From Algoriphagus alkaliphilus (GTDB lineage Bacteria; Bacteroidota; Bacteroidia; Cytophagales; Cyclobacteriaceae): a DNA stretch of 64,000 bases. The notes under the pieces were generated by a model. The model saw nothing but the letters and a program-made list of their open reading frames with translations. It was not told where the DNA came from and did no database searches. Made by a program: the position numbers and the translations under genes. The first letter of the stretch is position 1, and each line of letters begins with the position of its first letter. Below are positions 1 to 8,635 of the stretch, in pieces. The stretch is taken from positions 1-64,000 of the forward strand of contig NZ_FMXE01000022.1 of the NCBI RefSeq assembly GCF_900103735.1. Reading direction: 5' to 3'.

Positions 1-338
1 CCAAGGCAGTGGAAAACCACGTAAGACCCGGAGAGAGGAACCCGATCGAAGGGAAGTTTGGACAAGCTAAAAATGCATACGGGATGAACCGGATCAGAGC
101 CAGACTTAAACACACCAGCCAATCGTGGATCGCCTCCATCATCCTAGTGCTGAACCTGGTCAAACTGGCCGGGATGGCACTGGCATGCCTAGGTTTTTCA
201 GCACAGGAGAAGTTAAATCCTGCATTTCATAACACGTTGAACGTAATCCTAACCGTCTTTAAGATAAAAAACCAGTCCAAGAGGGAATCTGGACTGGCTT
301 TATTAACTTATGCAGCCTGAGTTTTTCAGCAGGCCCTA
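1..338 (+). mobile_element. Right end of an insertion sequence (IS5/IS1182-like), cut by window edge
   Basis: The stretch holds the C-terminal part of a DDE transposase followed at once by a candidate terminal inverted repeat at 319-338 (GAGTTTTTCAGCAGGCCCTA), which overlaps the stop codon. The left end lies outside the window, so neither the partner repeat nor a target duplication can be checked. Family placement rests on the transposase tail alone. Confidence 0.6.
3..320 (+). CDS. Transposase, C-terminal fragment (5' end outside window)
   Basis: The reading frame is open to the left edge, so the start is missing and the GTG at 9 is not the true start. The visible 106 residues carry the RNPIEGKFGQAKN segment and a hydrophobic NLVKLA tail, typical of the C-terminus of IS5/IS1182-superfamily DDE transposases, where the Glu of EGKFG is the likely last acidic catalytic residue. 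Near its 3' end an 8-bp hairpin (272-279 with 290-297) lies inside the coding sequence and is followed by CTTTATT; it could limit read-through out of the element. Whether the element is complete and active cannot be judged here. Confidence 0.7.
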   Translation, partial: KAVENHVRPGERNPIEGKFGQAKNAYGMNRIRARLKHTSQSWIASIILVLNLVKLAGMALACLGFSAQEKLNPAFHNTLNVILTVFKIKNQSKRESGLALLTYAA

Positions 339-396
339 AATACCAAACTTAAAGCGGCTGAAGGTGTTTAATTCGGCTGAAATAATCAAATCATCC

Positions 397-846
397 ATGG
401 ATCAAACTACCGTAAATCCCAGCTTTCCGATGCATTTCCGAGGATTACTGCTTTTGGCAGGGATTTACACCATCGCTTGGTCTGCTTTTTACAAGTGGTT
501 TGGGCCTCAATTGTTCCTTTGGTTGGCGATGGGAAATACCGACTTGCAAGCGCTTCCTGCGACTTATTTTGGCACCTTCGGAATTGCAGTGGGCTTGATA
601 ATTTTTGTTTCGGCTTTCTACCCTGTGAGCTGGGTATGGCTAATTTTAGCCGGCATTACCGGAAAAATCATCACTGCAATCTGGTTTACCTTGGGTTTCG
701 CTCCTGAGCTGAGTTGGAACAAGCGAAGTATTTTTCACCTGTTTTTCAATGAGGTGGTATGGCTGATTCCCCTAATTCTGATTTTTCTCAGAAGTCTTCA
801 GGTTAAAAATTACCTCAATGAGACCGAACAAAAAGACGGAAAATGA
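397..846 (+). CDS. Small integral membrane protein, unrecognised family
   Basis: About 149 residues from ATG 397; a GTG 33 nt upstream at 364 would add 11 residues, and I prefer the ATG. Four hydrophobic segments can be seen at roughly residues 16-35, 60-80, 85-105 and 118-135, separated by short polar loops, and the C-terminus is charged. I do not recognise a family or any catalytic motif. It lies just after the insertion-sequence end and converges on a small envelope gene, with a shared hairpin terminator between them. It appears intact. Confidence 0.6.
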   Translation: MDQTTVNPSFPMHFRGLLLLAGIYTIAWSAFYKWFGPQLFLWLAMGNTDLQALPATYFGTFGIAVGLIIFVSAFYPVSWVWLILAGITGKIITAIWFTLGFAPELSWNKRSIFHLFFNEVVWLIPLILIFLRSLQVKNYLNETEQKDGK

Positions 847-881
847 AAAGGTACTGAGCGATTGAAAAAATTTAGATAAAA

Positions 882-915
882 CAGGCTGCCTTGAAATTAA
901 AGACAGCCTGCTTTT
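882..915. terminator. Bidirectional hairpin terminator between convergent genes
   Basis: CAGGCTG at 882-888 pairs with CAGCCTG at 904-910. The stem is followed on the plus strand by CTTTTATT and preceded by an A-run, so it could end transcripts from both sides. Confidence 0.55.
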
Positions 916-916
916 A

Positions 917-1213
917 TTAGATAAGAAGTAAGATAAGCAAAATGATAATGATAGCACCTACAGAGATGTAGATACCATTTCCTGCTCTTTTCGCCTCAGC
1001 CTTCATTTCCTTCATTTCGGTTCTGATAGACTTAATTTCATCCTTGCTCATTGATTTAAAATCCAAGGCTTTGATTTCTTCAAGTCTTTCTTCCATTTCT
1101 GCCAATCGAACTTTTTGAGCTGCTGTAGGCTCAATTTTTGGATTTTTCTCAGGTGTTGCGTTTGCAAATTGAACACTGACAAATATTGCCAAAACAGCTA
1201 GTAACTTTTTCAT
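917..1213 (-). CDS. Small exported coiled-coil protein with C-terminal membrane anchor
   Basis: 98 residues from the ATG at 1213 (MKKLLAVLAIF...); an upstream in-frame ATG at 1240 would put nine residues before the signal sequence and is less likely. It has a signal peptide ending near ANA, a heptad-like Glu/Lys/Met-rich helix (residues 30-75) and a very hydrophobic C-terminal tail of Ile and Leu, so it is probably an inner-membrane protein with a periplasmic coiled coil. No known function; small proteins of this layout are common in Bacteroidota. Confidence 0.6.
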   Translation of the reverse strand: MKKLLAVLAIFVSVQFANATPEKNPKIEPTAAQKVRLAEMEERLEEIKALDFKSMSKDEIKSIRTEMKEMKAEAKRAGNGIYISVGAIIIILLILLLI

Positions 1214-1375
1214 AATAGTATTTGATTTGAGGTATGACATTTTGAAATGTACAAATTGAATTCCAAGGATGACAGTTTCAAGAGATAATACAATTCCCTA
1301 AAAGCCCCTACCGGAAAAATTGTAACTTAGGACCCTCAACTTGGCCCTTCCGATTATTAAAATATCTTACAAAAA

Positions 1376-4210
1376 ATGTCCCAAAAACAAGCACACAAGC
1401 TATTTTTATTAGATGCGATGGCCCTGATCTACAGAGCGCATTTTGCCTTCAGCAAGAACCCAAGAATCAGTTCAAAAGGATTGAATACAGGAGTCATGCT
1501 GGGCTTTACCAATACCTTGGTGGAGGTGCTGGACAAGGAAAAACCTACCCACATTGGGGTGGCATTTGACACAAAAGCCCCAACTTTTAGACATTTACAG
1601 TACGAACCCTACAAAGCAAACCGCCAAGATCAGCCGGAGGATATTACAGCTTCCATTCCCTGGGTAAAGGAAATTGTCAGAGCTTTTCGTATTCCAATCT
1701 TGGAAATGGATGGCTTCGAAGCGGACGATATTATTGGGACTTTGGCAAAAAAAGCCGAAAAAGAACAGTTCACAGTCTATATGATGACTCCTGACAAAGA
1801 TTTTGGTCAGATCGTAGACGATCATATTTTTTTATACAAACCTGCCTTCATGGGAAATGGCGTCGATGTAATGGGCCCCAAGCAAGTATGTGAAAAATGG
1901 GATATTGATCATGTCGACAGAGTTCGGGACATTCTGGGTTTGATGGGAGATGCTGTGGATAATATCCCCGGTATCCCCGGTATCGGCGAAAAGACGGCCG
2001 TAAAGCTTCTGAAAGAATATGGTACGGTCGAAGGACTGATCGCCAATGTGGATAGGCTTAAAGGGAAACAACGGGAAAACGTAGAGAACTTTGCCCAGCA
2101 GGGTTTACTATCCAAAGAATTGGCGACGATTAAAATCGACGTACCGGTAGATTTCCATGAAGAGGACTTGAGATATGATGGAATAGACGAGGATAAACTA
2201 CGTGCGATTTTCACTGAACTTGAATTCAGAACACTCGCTGCACGGATTTTTAAAGAGCCAAGTGCAAAAAAAGCCACCCTCAACGCTCCTGCACAGATGG
2301 ATTTGTTTGGGTCCCCTGCAGCAGGATCCCCGGTAGGTTCAATTTCTGAAGAAGATGAAGAATCGGAACCGCTGGAACTTGGTTCTCCTCCGGTCGTGGA
2401 CACGATCTGGTCCAACGTCCACAATTACCATAAAGTCAAGGGCAAAGCAGAAGTCAAAGACCTGGTGGAATACTTGCTTTTGCAAAAGGAGATTTGTTTT
2501 GACACCGAGACTACGGCTTTGGATGCGATGCAGGCTGAATTGGTAGGCTTGTCATTTTCTTACATCCCCGGTGAAGCCTATTACATTCCTGTTTCTGAGA
2601 ATCAGACAGAAACTCAGGAAATCTTGGAGCTTCTTCGCCCAGTTTTCGAAAATGAGTCGATTACTAAGATCGGCCAAAATGTAAAATACGACATGCTTGT
2701 GCTGAAAAATTATGGGATTGATGTCAAAGGAACGCTCTACGATACCATGTTGGCTCACTACCTCATCGAACCTGAAGGAAAGCACAGCATGGATTGGTTA
2801 GCTCAGCAATACTTAAATTACATGCCGGTTTCCATCACCGAACTGATAGGGAAGAAGGGCAAAAACCAAGGCAATATGCGGGACGTGGACGAGGATGAGG
2901 TGACAGCCTACGCCGCAGAGGATGCCGATATCACAATCAAGCTGAAAGAAAAATTTGATCCGATCCTCAAAGCAAATGGTTTGGAAAGTTTGTTTGATGA
3001 CGTGGAAAATCCGCTGATTCGGGTTTTGACAGAAATGGAATTTGAAGGTGTCCGAATCGATACGGAGAGTCTCGCGGAGCTTTCTGTTTTGCTGGAAAAA
3101 GAAAGTCAGGAGATCGAAAAGAAAGTCTATGAATTGGCCGGAGTTCGGTTTAATCTGGCTTCTCCAAAGCAACTGGGGGATGTGCTTTTTGAAAAACTCA
3201 AGCTGGATCCCAAAGCCAAAAAAACAAAAACGGGTCAGTATGCCACCGGAGAGGAGATTCTCAGCAAAATGGCCAATGAACATCCTATTTGCGAAGCGAT
3301 CTTGGATTACCGACAGATGGTCAAATTGAAATCTACCTACGTGGATGCCCTGCCGACCATGATCAACCCAAAGACCGGAAGGATTCACACGACCTACAAT
3401 CAGTTCGTCGCAGCTACAGGAAGACTTTCCTCCATTAATCCAAATCTCCAAAATATTCCCATCCGGACAGCCCGTGGACGTGAGATCCGAAAGGCATTTG
3501 TTCCAAGAGATAAAAATCATGTATTGCTTTCTGCTGATTACTCCCAGATTGAACTTCGGCTGATGGCAGCCTTTTCGCAGGATGAATCCATGTTGGAAGC
3601 CTTCCGCAACGGGCGTGACATTCATGCCACCACAGCCGCTAAAATCTTCAAAGTCCCCTTGGAAGAGGTGACATCTGATATGCGGAGAAAAGCCAAAACG
3701 GCGAATTTTGGTATTATCTACGGCATTTCTCCTTTTGGATTGGCTCAGCGATTGTCAATTCCAAGAGGTGAGGCCAAGGAAATCATCGACTCCTATTTCA
3801 TTGAATTCCCGGCAGTGAAGGAATACATGGATGGAGCTATCGAGAAAGCACGAACCAATGAATATGTCGAGACCATCCTTGGACGCCGTCGCTACTTGCG
3901 CGACATCAACAGCCGCAATATGACCATGCGTGGCTTTGCCGAGCGAAATGCAATCAATGCTCCGCTGCAGGGTTCTGCTGCCGACCTGATCAAGGTCGCC
4001 ATGATCCATGTGTATGAATGGATGAAAAAGGAAAAGCTGAAATCAAAAATGATACTTCAAGTACATGATGAATTGGTTTTTGATGCGCACAAGGACGAGG
4101 TTGAGTTATTGAAAAAACACATTCCCGGTCTGATGTCCAACGCAATAAAACTTGCCGTACCTGTGGAAGTAGAAGTCGGAGTGGGACCGGATTGGTTGCA
4201 GGCTCACTAG
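1376..4210 (+). CDS. polA: DNA polymerase I
   Basis: Replicative gap-filling and repair polymerase, 944 residues, full length for the family. Three parts are seen in order: the 5'-3' exonuclease/flap domain (about 1-290, starting LFLLDAMALIYRAHFAF), a 3'-5' proofreading domain (about 360-550) and the polymerase domain (about 560-944). The proofreading triad looks intact: DTET near residue 376 (Exo I), NVKYD (Exo II) and YAAEDAD (Exo III), so proofreading should be active. Polymerase motifs A (ADYSQIELRLMA, about 720), B (RRKAKTANFGIIYG, about 770) and C (QVHDELVFDA, about 895) are all present. radA follows on the same strand after 123 bp. Confidence 0.97.
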   Translation: MSQKQAHKLFLLDAMALIYRAHFAFSKNPRISSKGLNTGVMLGFTNTLVEVLDKEKPTHIGVAFDTKAPTFRHLQYEPYKANRQDQPEDITASIPWVKEIVRAFRIPILEMDGFEADDIIGTLAKKAEKEQFTVYMMTPDKDFGQIVDDHIFLYKPAFMGNGVDVMGPKQVCEKWDIDHVDRVRDILGLMGDAVDNIPGIPGIGEKTAVKLLKEYGTVEGLIANVDRLKGKQRENVENFAQQGLLSKELATIKIDVPVDFHEEDLRYDGIDEDKLRAIFTELEFRTLAARIFKEPSAKKATLNAPAQMDLFGSPAAGSPVGSISEEDEESEPLELGSPPVVDTIWSNVHNYHKVKGKAEVKDLVEYLLLQKEICFDTETTALDAMQAELVGLSFSYIPGEAYYIPVSENQTETQEILELLRPVFENESITKIGQNVKYDMLVLKNYGIDVKGTLYDTMLAHYLIEPEGKHSMDWLAQQYLNYMPVSITELIGKKGKNQGNMRDVDEDEVTAYAAEDADITIKLKEKFDPILKANGLESLFDDVENPLIRVLTEMEFEGVRIDTESLAELSVLLEKESQEIEKKVYELAGVRFNLASPKQLGDVLFEKLKLDPKAKKTKTGQYATGEEILSKMANEHPICEAILDYRQMVKLKSTYVDALPTMINPKTGRIHTTYNQFVAATGRLSSINPNLQNIPIRTARGREIRKAFVPRDKNHVLLSADYSQIELRLMAAFSQDESMLEAFRNGRDIHATTAAKIFKVPLEEVTSDMRRKAKTANFGIIYGISPFGLAQRLSIPRGEAKEIIDSYFIEFPAVKEYMDGAIEKARTNEYVETILGRRRYLRDINSRNMTMRGFAERNAINAPLQGSAADLIKVAMIHVYEWMKKEKLKSKMILQVHDELVFDAHKDEVELLKKHIPGLMSNAIKLAVPVEVEVGVGPDWLQAH

Positions 4211-4212
4211 GA

Positions 4213-4239
4213 ATTGGAAGATTGAAAAATTGGAAGATT
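4213..4239 (+). repeat. Two copies of an 11-bp repeat (ATTGGAAGATT)
   Basis: ATTGGAAGATT occurs at 4213-4223 and 4229-4239, separated by GAAAA, directly after the polA stop. It is short, low-complexity intergenic sequence with no evident role. Confidence 0.45.
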
Positions 4240-4300
4240 TCAAAATTGTAACGGGCCTCAACACTTTTGATAAAGGAAGCCCACAAATACCCAATTCCAC

Positions 4301-4328
4301 CGTATTTCGTATTTCGTCCCTCGTATTT
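4301..4328 (+). repeat. Short CGTATTT tandem repeat before radA
   Basis: CGTATTT is repeated with variation just upstream of the radA start. It resembles the TACTTCG-type heptamer run found inside the giant kinase gene at 39415-39445. Confidence 0.4.
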
Positions 4329-4333
4329 AACTC

Positions 4334-5707
4334 ATGTCTAAAGTAAAAACCACCTTTTTCTGTCAAAACTGCGGAGCGCAGAGCCCTAAATGGATCGGCC
4401 GTTGTCCTGCATGTGGAGAATGGAATACTTACGTAGAAGAAATTGTCCAAAAGGAGGAAACAGGAAAAGGAAGTTGGAAACCTCAAGGCGCCGGGACAAA
4501 AAAGGCAAATGCGCCTAAGAAAATCCACGAAGTAAATTACGAGGCCCAAGCCCGCTGGATCACCGGAGACCCCGAGCTCGATCGGGTGTTGGGTGGAGGA
4601 ATTGTGCCGGGATCATTGGTCCTGATCGGGGGCGAACCCGGTATCGGAAAGTCTACACTGATGCTTCAGATCGCTTTGATACTGAAGGGAAGGACAATTC
4701 TGTACGTGTCCGGTGAAGAAAGTGAAGCCCAAATCAAGATGCGGGCAGATCGGATGGAGGCAAAAAATCCGGATTGCTATGTGCTATCGGAAACAAATAC
4801 ACAGCAGATTTTTCAGCAGATCGAGGTGCTCAAGCCTGATTTGTTAGTCATTGATTCCATTCAGACTTTAAACAGCCAATATGTTGAATCTGCTGCCGGG
4901 TCGGTTTCTCAGGTTCGTGAATGTACTGCAGAGCTGATGAAATTTGCCAAAGAGACAGGTACTCCGGTTTTTTTGATTGGCCATATCACCAAAGACGGTT
5001 CGATTGCGGGGCCAAAAGTCCTGGAACACATGGTGGACACGGTGTTGCAGTTTGAGGGAGATCGGCATTTGACCTATCGTATTTTGCGGACATCCAAAAA
5101 CCGATTTGGCTCGACTCACGAACTCGGAATCTACGAGATGCGGGCGGAAGGCCTCCGGTCAGTGGCCAATCCCTCCGAAATTCTCCTGACCCAGCGCGAA
5201 GAAGTGCTCAACGGGGTAGCCATCGGTGCGATGATGGAAGGCAATCGACCGCTGCTGATTGAGATCCAGTCTTTGGTCAGTCCTGCTACTTATGGTACAC
5301 CACAGCGAAGCAGTACAGGTCACGATGCCAAGCGACTGAATATGCTGCTGGCGGTATTGGAAAAACGGGGAGGGATGAAACTAGGGCAGCAGGACGTGTT
5401 CCTGAATGTAGCAGGAGGACTGCGTGTGGATGATCCGGGTTTGGATTTGGCAGTCTGTGCTTCGTTGATTTCCAGCTATGAGGACACCCCGGTTTCCGAG
5501 CATATTTCTTTTGCCGGGGAAGTTGGATTGGGAGGAGAGATTCGGGCAGTTTCCCGGATCGAAAATCGCATCGCTGAAGCGGAGAAACTGGGCTTCAAGA
5601 AAATCATGGTGTCCAAGTATGCAGTGAAAGGTTTGGACCTGAAGAAATTTAAGATACAAATCCTCCAAGTGAGTAAGTTGGAGGAGATGTATCAGTTGAT
5701 ATTTTGA
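4334..5707 (+). CDS. radA: DNA repair protein RadA/Sms
   Basis: Branch-migration ATPase of recombinational repair, 457 residues, normal length. Visible in order: an N-terminal C4 zinc finger (CQNCG...CPACGEW, residues 10-30), a Walker A motif GEPGIGKST (about 98-106), the RadA-specific KNRFG motif (about 255) and a Lon-protease-like C-terminal domain (about 280-457). Its last 138 bp are repeated downstream at 8038-8175, on the far side of a restriction-modification pair. The coding sequence itself is complete, so the insertion did not break the gene; the 3' end may have been supplied by the incoming DNA. Confidence 0.96.
   Translation: MSKVKTTFFCQNCGAQSPKWIGRCPACGEWNTYVEEIVQKEETGKGSWKPQGAGTKKANAPKKIHEVNYEAQARWITGDPELDRVLGGGIVPGSLVLIGGEPGIGKSTLMLQIALILKGRTILYVSGEESEAQIKMRADRMEAKNPDCYVLSETNTQQIFQQIEVLKPDLLVIDSIQTLNSQYVESAAGSVSQVRECTAELMKFAKETGTPVFLIGHITKDGSIAGPKVLEHMVDTVLQFEGDRHLTYRILRTSKNRFGSTHELGIYEMRAEGLRSVANPSEILLTQREEVLNGVAIGAMMEGNRPLLIEIQSLVSPATYGTPQRSSTGHDAKRLNMLLAVLEKRGGMKLGQQDVFLNVAGGLRVDDPGLDLAVCASLISSYEDTPVSEHISFAGEVGLGGEIRAVSRIENRIAEAEKLGFKKIMVSKYAVKGLDLKKFKIQILQVSKLEEMYQLIF
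5570..5707 (+). repeat. Direct repeat, copy 1: 3' end of radA
   Basis: 138 bp ending at the radA stop codon match 8038-8175 with 5 differences by eye (about 96%). The two copies bracket the restriction-modification pair at a constant offset of 2468 bp, with no gap in the alignment. Confidence 0.9.
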
Positions 5708-5838
5708 GAGACAATTTTCTTTTTTCAAAATCCTATATTCACGAAATATGTATGTCCGCTTTCTTGCCAGTAGCAAAATAAAATAAGGTTTGAAGTTCCA
5801 AAAAACGAGCTGTGGACTGTTGACAGTCGTCTGTGGAC

Positions 5839-5895
5839 GATTATCCGCAACTTTATATAGCCTAATCTTTCTTACTGGCAGGATTGCGGATAATC
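5839..5895. promoter_or_regulatory. 12-bp inverted repeat upstream of the restriction gene
   Basis: GATTATCCGCAA (5839-5850) is perfectly complementary to TTGCGGATAATC (5884-5895), with a 33-bp spacer holding the AT-rich ACTTTATATAG stretch. The second arm ends 45 bp before the restriction gene start. It could be a regulator site for the pair or a long stem in its leader. No separate controller-protein gene is seen. Confidence 0.45.
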
Positions 5896-5940
5896 AAATC
5901 ACGAAATAATAAAAAAACCGCCCACAACTAGCCGATCTTT

Positions 5941-7014
5941 ATGAATCAAAAACCAGCATTATTCGGAATAAATCATTCAAATAGAGATATTTCTAAGCCA
6001 GATAGTTGGGGAAAAAACAAATTTAATTCCACATTCCCAGCTGCACTTATCGCTTACATGGGAAGTATTGGAGTTAAACCCGTCTATTTAAAAATGGGGA
6101 TTGACAATACAATTGTCAATGAGTATATTTCTGCTAAAGAGCTCTTTGTGCTAGACCCATTGGATGACTATTTATACTACTCTTTTGAGTCATCCTTCAC
6201 ACCATTTCAGACACTATCACTAAATAATCCTCCTAGTGTCGATTTAATGCTCATGAATCATAAAACGTCTGATATATTAGCGGGATATGAAGTGAAGTTG
6301 ACTACGCTCCCTGACGAAAGTACTCATAGCCTACCAGAGGAAAAATATGGAAGCGAAATTGTAATCCGAATGCCTTCAATTCATTTTCTGGCTTGTAGTT
6401 TGGCTTCTATCTACAAAAACAACAGGGAAGATTTGAAGAAATATTTTGGGAAAAATGGATTCGGAAACATTTCAAGCTATACTGAAGCTGCTCAAGTCAA
6501 TCCCAAAATTGGAGAGATTTGGGAGATAATGAATTGGTTGATTAAAGACAATCTTGACAACCAAAAGCCCGCGATTATTCAACCTATCTGGAAAACTCTG
6601 GGAAAGAAACCACTTTTGGCAGACAATTGCTTAGACGTGTTTGTTTGGTCCGATTTAGCATTCACAAAGTTATTTATGACCGAAGCTGCACAAGTTCCAT
6701 TAGATATAACTGTACCCGTAAATCGCCCAACTAGAGCACTAATCCAATTGTTTTTTATGCTTAACGAATTCTACATTCGAGGGAATTTTGATTCTCAAGA
6801 TATTTTTCAAAAATTAACCTATACAGTAAAAAATGACAAAGCTTTTTCGGTTTCAGGCCGAAAAACAAATTTGTTGATGAAATCTGATGAACTTCTAAAA
6901 CCTCGGATAACAAAACAAGAAATAAAAAAAATAATATTAGGAGGCGGACATACACTGCTTTCGCCAGAAAGGCGGTTTGATGCAGTATTGGCCAATTCGC
7001 CAGATTTATTCTAG
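5941..7014 (+). CDS. Type II restriction endonuclease, HindVP/HgiDI-like
   Basis: 357 residues. The N-terminus (LFGINHSNRD...SWGKNKFNSTFPAAL) is what I recall for the HindVP family, whose members cut GRCGYC; the target is inferred from family only. A PD-(D/E)XK-type site is visible as D101, then E117-V-K119 in GYEVKLT. A methyltransferase gene starts 6 bp after its stop, giving the usual paired toxin and protector. Base composition is clearly richer in A and T than polA and radA alongside, which fits recent arrival. The gene appears intact. Confidence 0.8.
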   Translation: MNQKPALFGINHSNRDISKPDSWGKNKFNSTFPAALIAYMGSIGVKPVYLKMGIDNTIVNEYISAKELFVLDPLDDYLYYSFESSFTPFQTLSLNNPPSVDLMLMNHKTSDILAGYEVKLTTLPDESTHSLPEEKYGSEIVIRMPSIHFLACSLASIYKNNREDLKKYFGKNGFGNISSYTEAAQVNPKIGEIWEIMNWLIKDNLDNQKPAIIQPIWKTLGKKPLLADNCLDVFVWSDLAFTKLFMTEAAQVPLDITVPVNRPTRALIQLFFMLNEFYIRGNFDSQDIFQKLTYTVKNDKAFSVSGRKTNLLMKSDELLKPRITKQEIKKIILGGGHTLLSPERRFDAVLANSPDLF

Positions 7015-7020
7015 AAAAAA

Positions 7021-7944
7021 ATGAGAGCTGTAGATTTATTTTCGGGTTGTGGTGGATTGTCTTTGGGCTTGCAAAACGCAGGTTTGGAAGTAGTGGCTGC
7101 ATACGAATACTGGAGTGCTGCAGTCAAACTCTACCAACAAAACTTTGATCATCCTGTATTTGAGTTTGATCTTACAGATGTTGAGAATGCTGTTGATCAC
7201 ATTAAGCAATTTAGTCCTGATATCATCGTAGGAGGGCCTCCATGTCAAGATTTCTCTAGCGCAGGAAAGCGAAATGAAAATGGAACCCGTGGTGATTTAA
7301 CTATTTCTTTTGCAAAAATTGTAATTGGCGTTCTACCCAATTGGTTTTTAATGGAAAATGTAGAAAGAATTAAAAAAACTGGAGTTTTTGCCGAAGCCAA
7401 GAATTTGTTAAAAGAAGCCGGGTATAGCTTTACAGAAATGGTGCTAGATGCAAGCAAATGTGGAGTGCCTCAAAAAAGAAAGCGAATGATTTTAATCGGT
7501 CGTCTAGATTCATATGCTGATTTTTTGAAGTATGGACTTCTCAGTAGACTAGCGAATAAAAGCATGACTATAAGAGATTATTTGGGCGACCAACTAAACA
7601 CGGAGCACTATTATAGACATGCCAGAAGCTACGCTAGACGAGGTATTTTTAGCATTGACGAGCCGAGTCCCACTATTAGAGGTGTAAATAGACCAATTCC
7701 TCCCGGTTATGTATTCCACGAGGGTGATTCTACAAAAGAATTAGAGCATGTGAGACCCTTAACTGCAATAGAAAGATCCTACATCCAAACCTTTCCAAGA
7801 ACTTTTATTTGGAATGGACTAAACAAAACAACTTTAGAACAGATTATTGGAAATGCGGTTCCTGTAAATCTTGCAAAGTATGTGGGTGATTGCATTTTAG
7901 CCTACAAGGAAGAGGAATCTGGCATCTTACAATTTGCAAAATGA
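7021..7944 (+). CDS. DNA (cytosine-5) methyltransferase of the type II pair
   Basis: 307 residues, short but complete for the class. Conserved motifs appear in order: I (DLFSGCGGLSLG), IV with the catalytic Cys75 (GGPPCQDFSSAG), VI (MENVER), VIII (QKRKRMIL), IX (RPLTAIERSYIQTFP) and X (GNAVPVNLAKYVG). The target-recognition region between VIII and IX is small. It would methylate the site cut by the nuclease encoded 6 bp upstream and must protect the host DNA. AT-rich like its partner. Downstream it runs into the second radA 3' copy after about 90 bp. Confidence 0.93.
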   Translation: MRAVDLFSGCGGLSLGLQNAGLEVVAAYEYWSAAVKLYQQNFDHPVFEFDLTDVENAVDHIKQFSPDIIVGGPPCQDFSSAGKRNENGTRGDLTISFAKIVIGVLPNWFLMENVERIKKTGVFAEAKNLLKEAGYSFTEMVLDASKCGVPQKRKRMILIGRLDSYADFLKYGLLSRLANKSMTIRDYLGDQLNTEHYYRHARSYARRGIFSIDEPSPTIRGVNRPIPPGYVFHEGDSTKELEHVRPLTAIERSYIQTFPRTFIWNGLNKTTLEQIIGNAVPVNLAKYVGDCILAYKEEESGILQFAK

Positions 7945-8037
7945 CGGTTCAGGAAGTGACTGAATTTTAAGATTCTACTTTTCGAGTACCTAGGTTGCTA
8001 CCAAAAATTGACTTGGAGAAATCTGCGCCGGAAACGG

Positions 8038-8175
8038 ATCGCAGAAGCGGAAAAACTGGGCTTCAAGAAAATCATGGTGTCCAAGTATGCAGTGAAAGGT
8101 TTGGACCTGAAGAAATTTAAGATACAAATCCTCCAAGTGAGTAAGTTGGAGGCAATGTATCAGTTGATTTTTTGA
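8038..8175 (+). pseudogene. Detached copy of the radA 3' end (direct repeat, copy 2)
   Basis: The DNA encodes the last 45 residues of RadA (from RIAEAEKLGFKKIM to the stop) without the rest of the gene or a start. Compared with the functional end at 5570-5707 there are five base differences, one of which changes Glu to Ala near the C-terminus; the others are silent. It is a remnant, not a gene, and marks the right boundary of the inserted restriction-modification unit. Confidence 0.9.
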
Positions 8176-8226
8176 AAACAGAACATTAAGACAGCGTATT
8201 TTTGAGCGGTTTTAGTCATTTATTTT

Positions 8227-8595
8227 ATGAAAGCACTTCTTACCATTGGCCTTCTTGTCCTTTCCAACACCTTTATGACTTTGGCTTGGTACGGTCATTT
8301 GAAATTTGCCGAGTGGAAGTGGTTTAGCAAATTGGGACTGGTTTCAGTTATTCTGATTAGTTGGGGGATCGCGTTTTTTGAATACATTTTTCAGGTGCCG
8401 GCCAATAAAATTGGCTTTGCAGGAAATGGAGGTCCTTTTTCGCTTGTCCAGCTCAAAGTGCTGCAGGAAGTCATCACGCTGGTCATTTTTATGATTTTCA
8501 CGCTGATTGCATTCAAAACAGAAACCGTCAAATGGAATCATGCCATCGGGGCTGTATTTCTGATATTGGCTGTCTATTTTATTTTCAAAAAGTAA
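8227..8595 (+). CDS. DMT-family membrane protein (DUF486)
   Basis: 122 residues with four predicted membrane segments (about 3-20, 34-53, 75-95 and 100-119). The YGHLKF...WK and ISWGIAFFEY...PANKIG stretches match the DUF486 family, a small branch of the drug/metabolite transporter superfamily whose substrate is unknown. It lies just past the radA remnant, so it was probably the original downstream neighbour of radA. A decarboxylase gene follows 40 bp later on the same strand. Confidence 0.8.
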   Translation: MKALLTIGLLVLSNTFMTLAWYGHLKFAEWKWFSKLGLVSVILISWGIAFFEYIFQVPANKIGFAGNGGPFSLVQLKVLQEVITLVIFMIFTLIAFKTETVKWNHAIGAVFLILAVYFIFKK

Positions 8596-8635
8596 TCTTC
8601 TCATGCAAGCGAATCCATGATTTCCCATCTTTGGA

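Noticed and set aside
4301..4328. CRISPR-like or direct-repeat array before radA
   Set aside because: Units are only 7 bp with no spacers.
7945..8037. Further radA sequence upstream of the second copy
   Set aside because: Apart from a possible CGGATC there is no alignment with radA beyond 8038.
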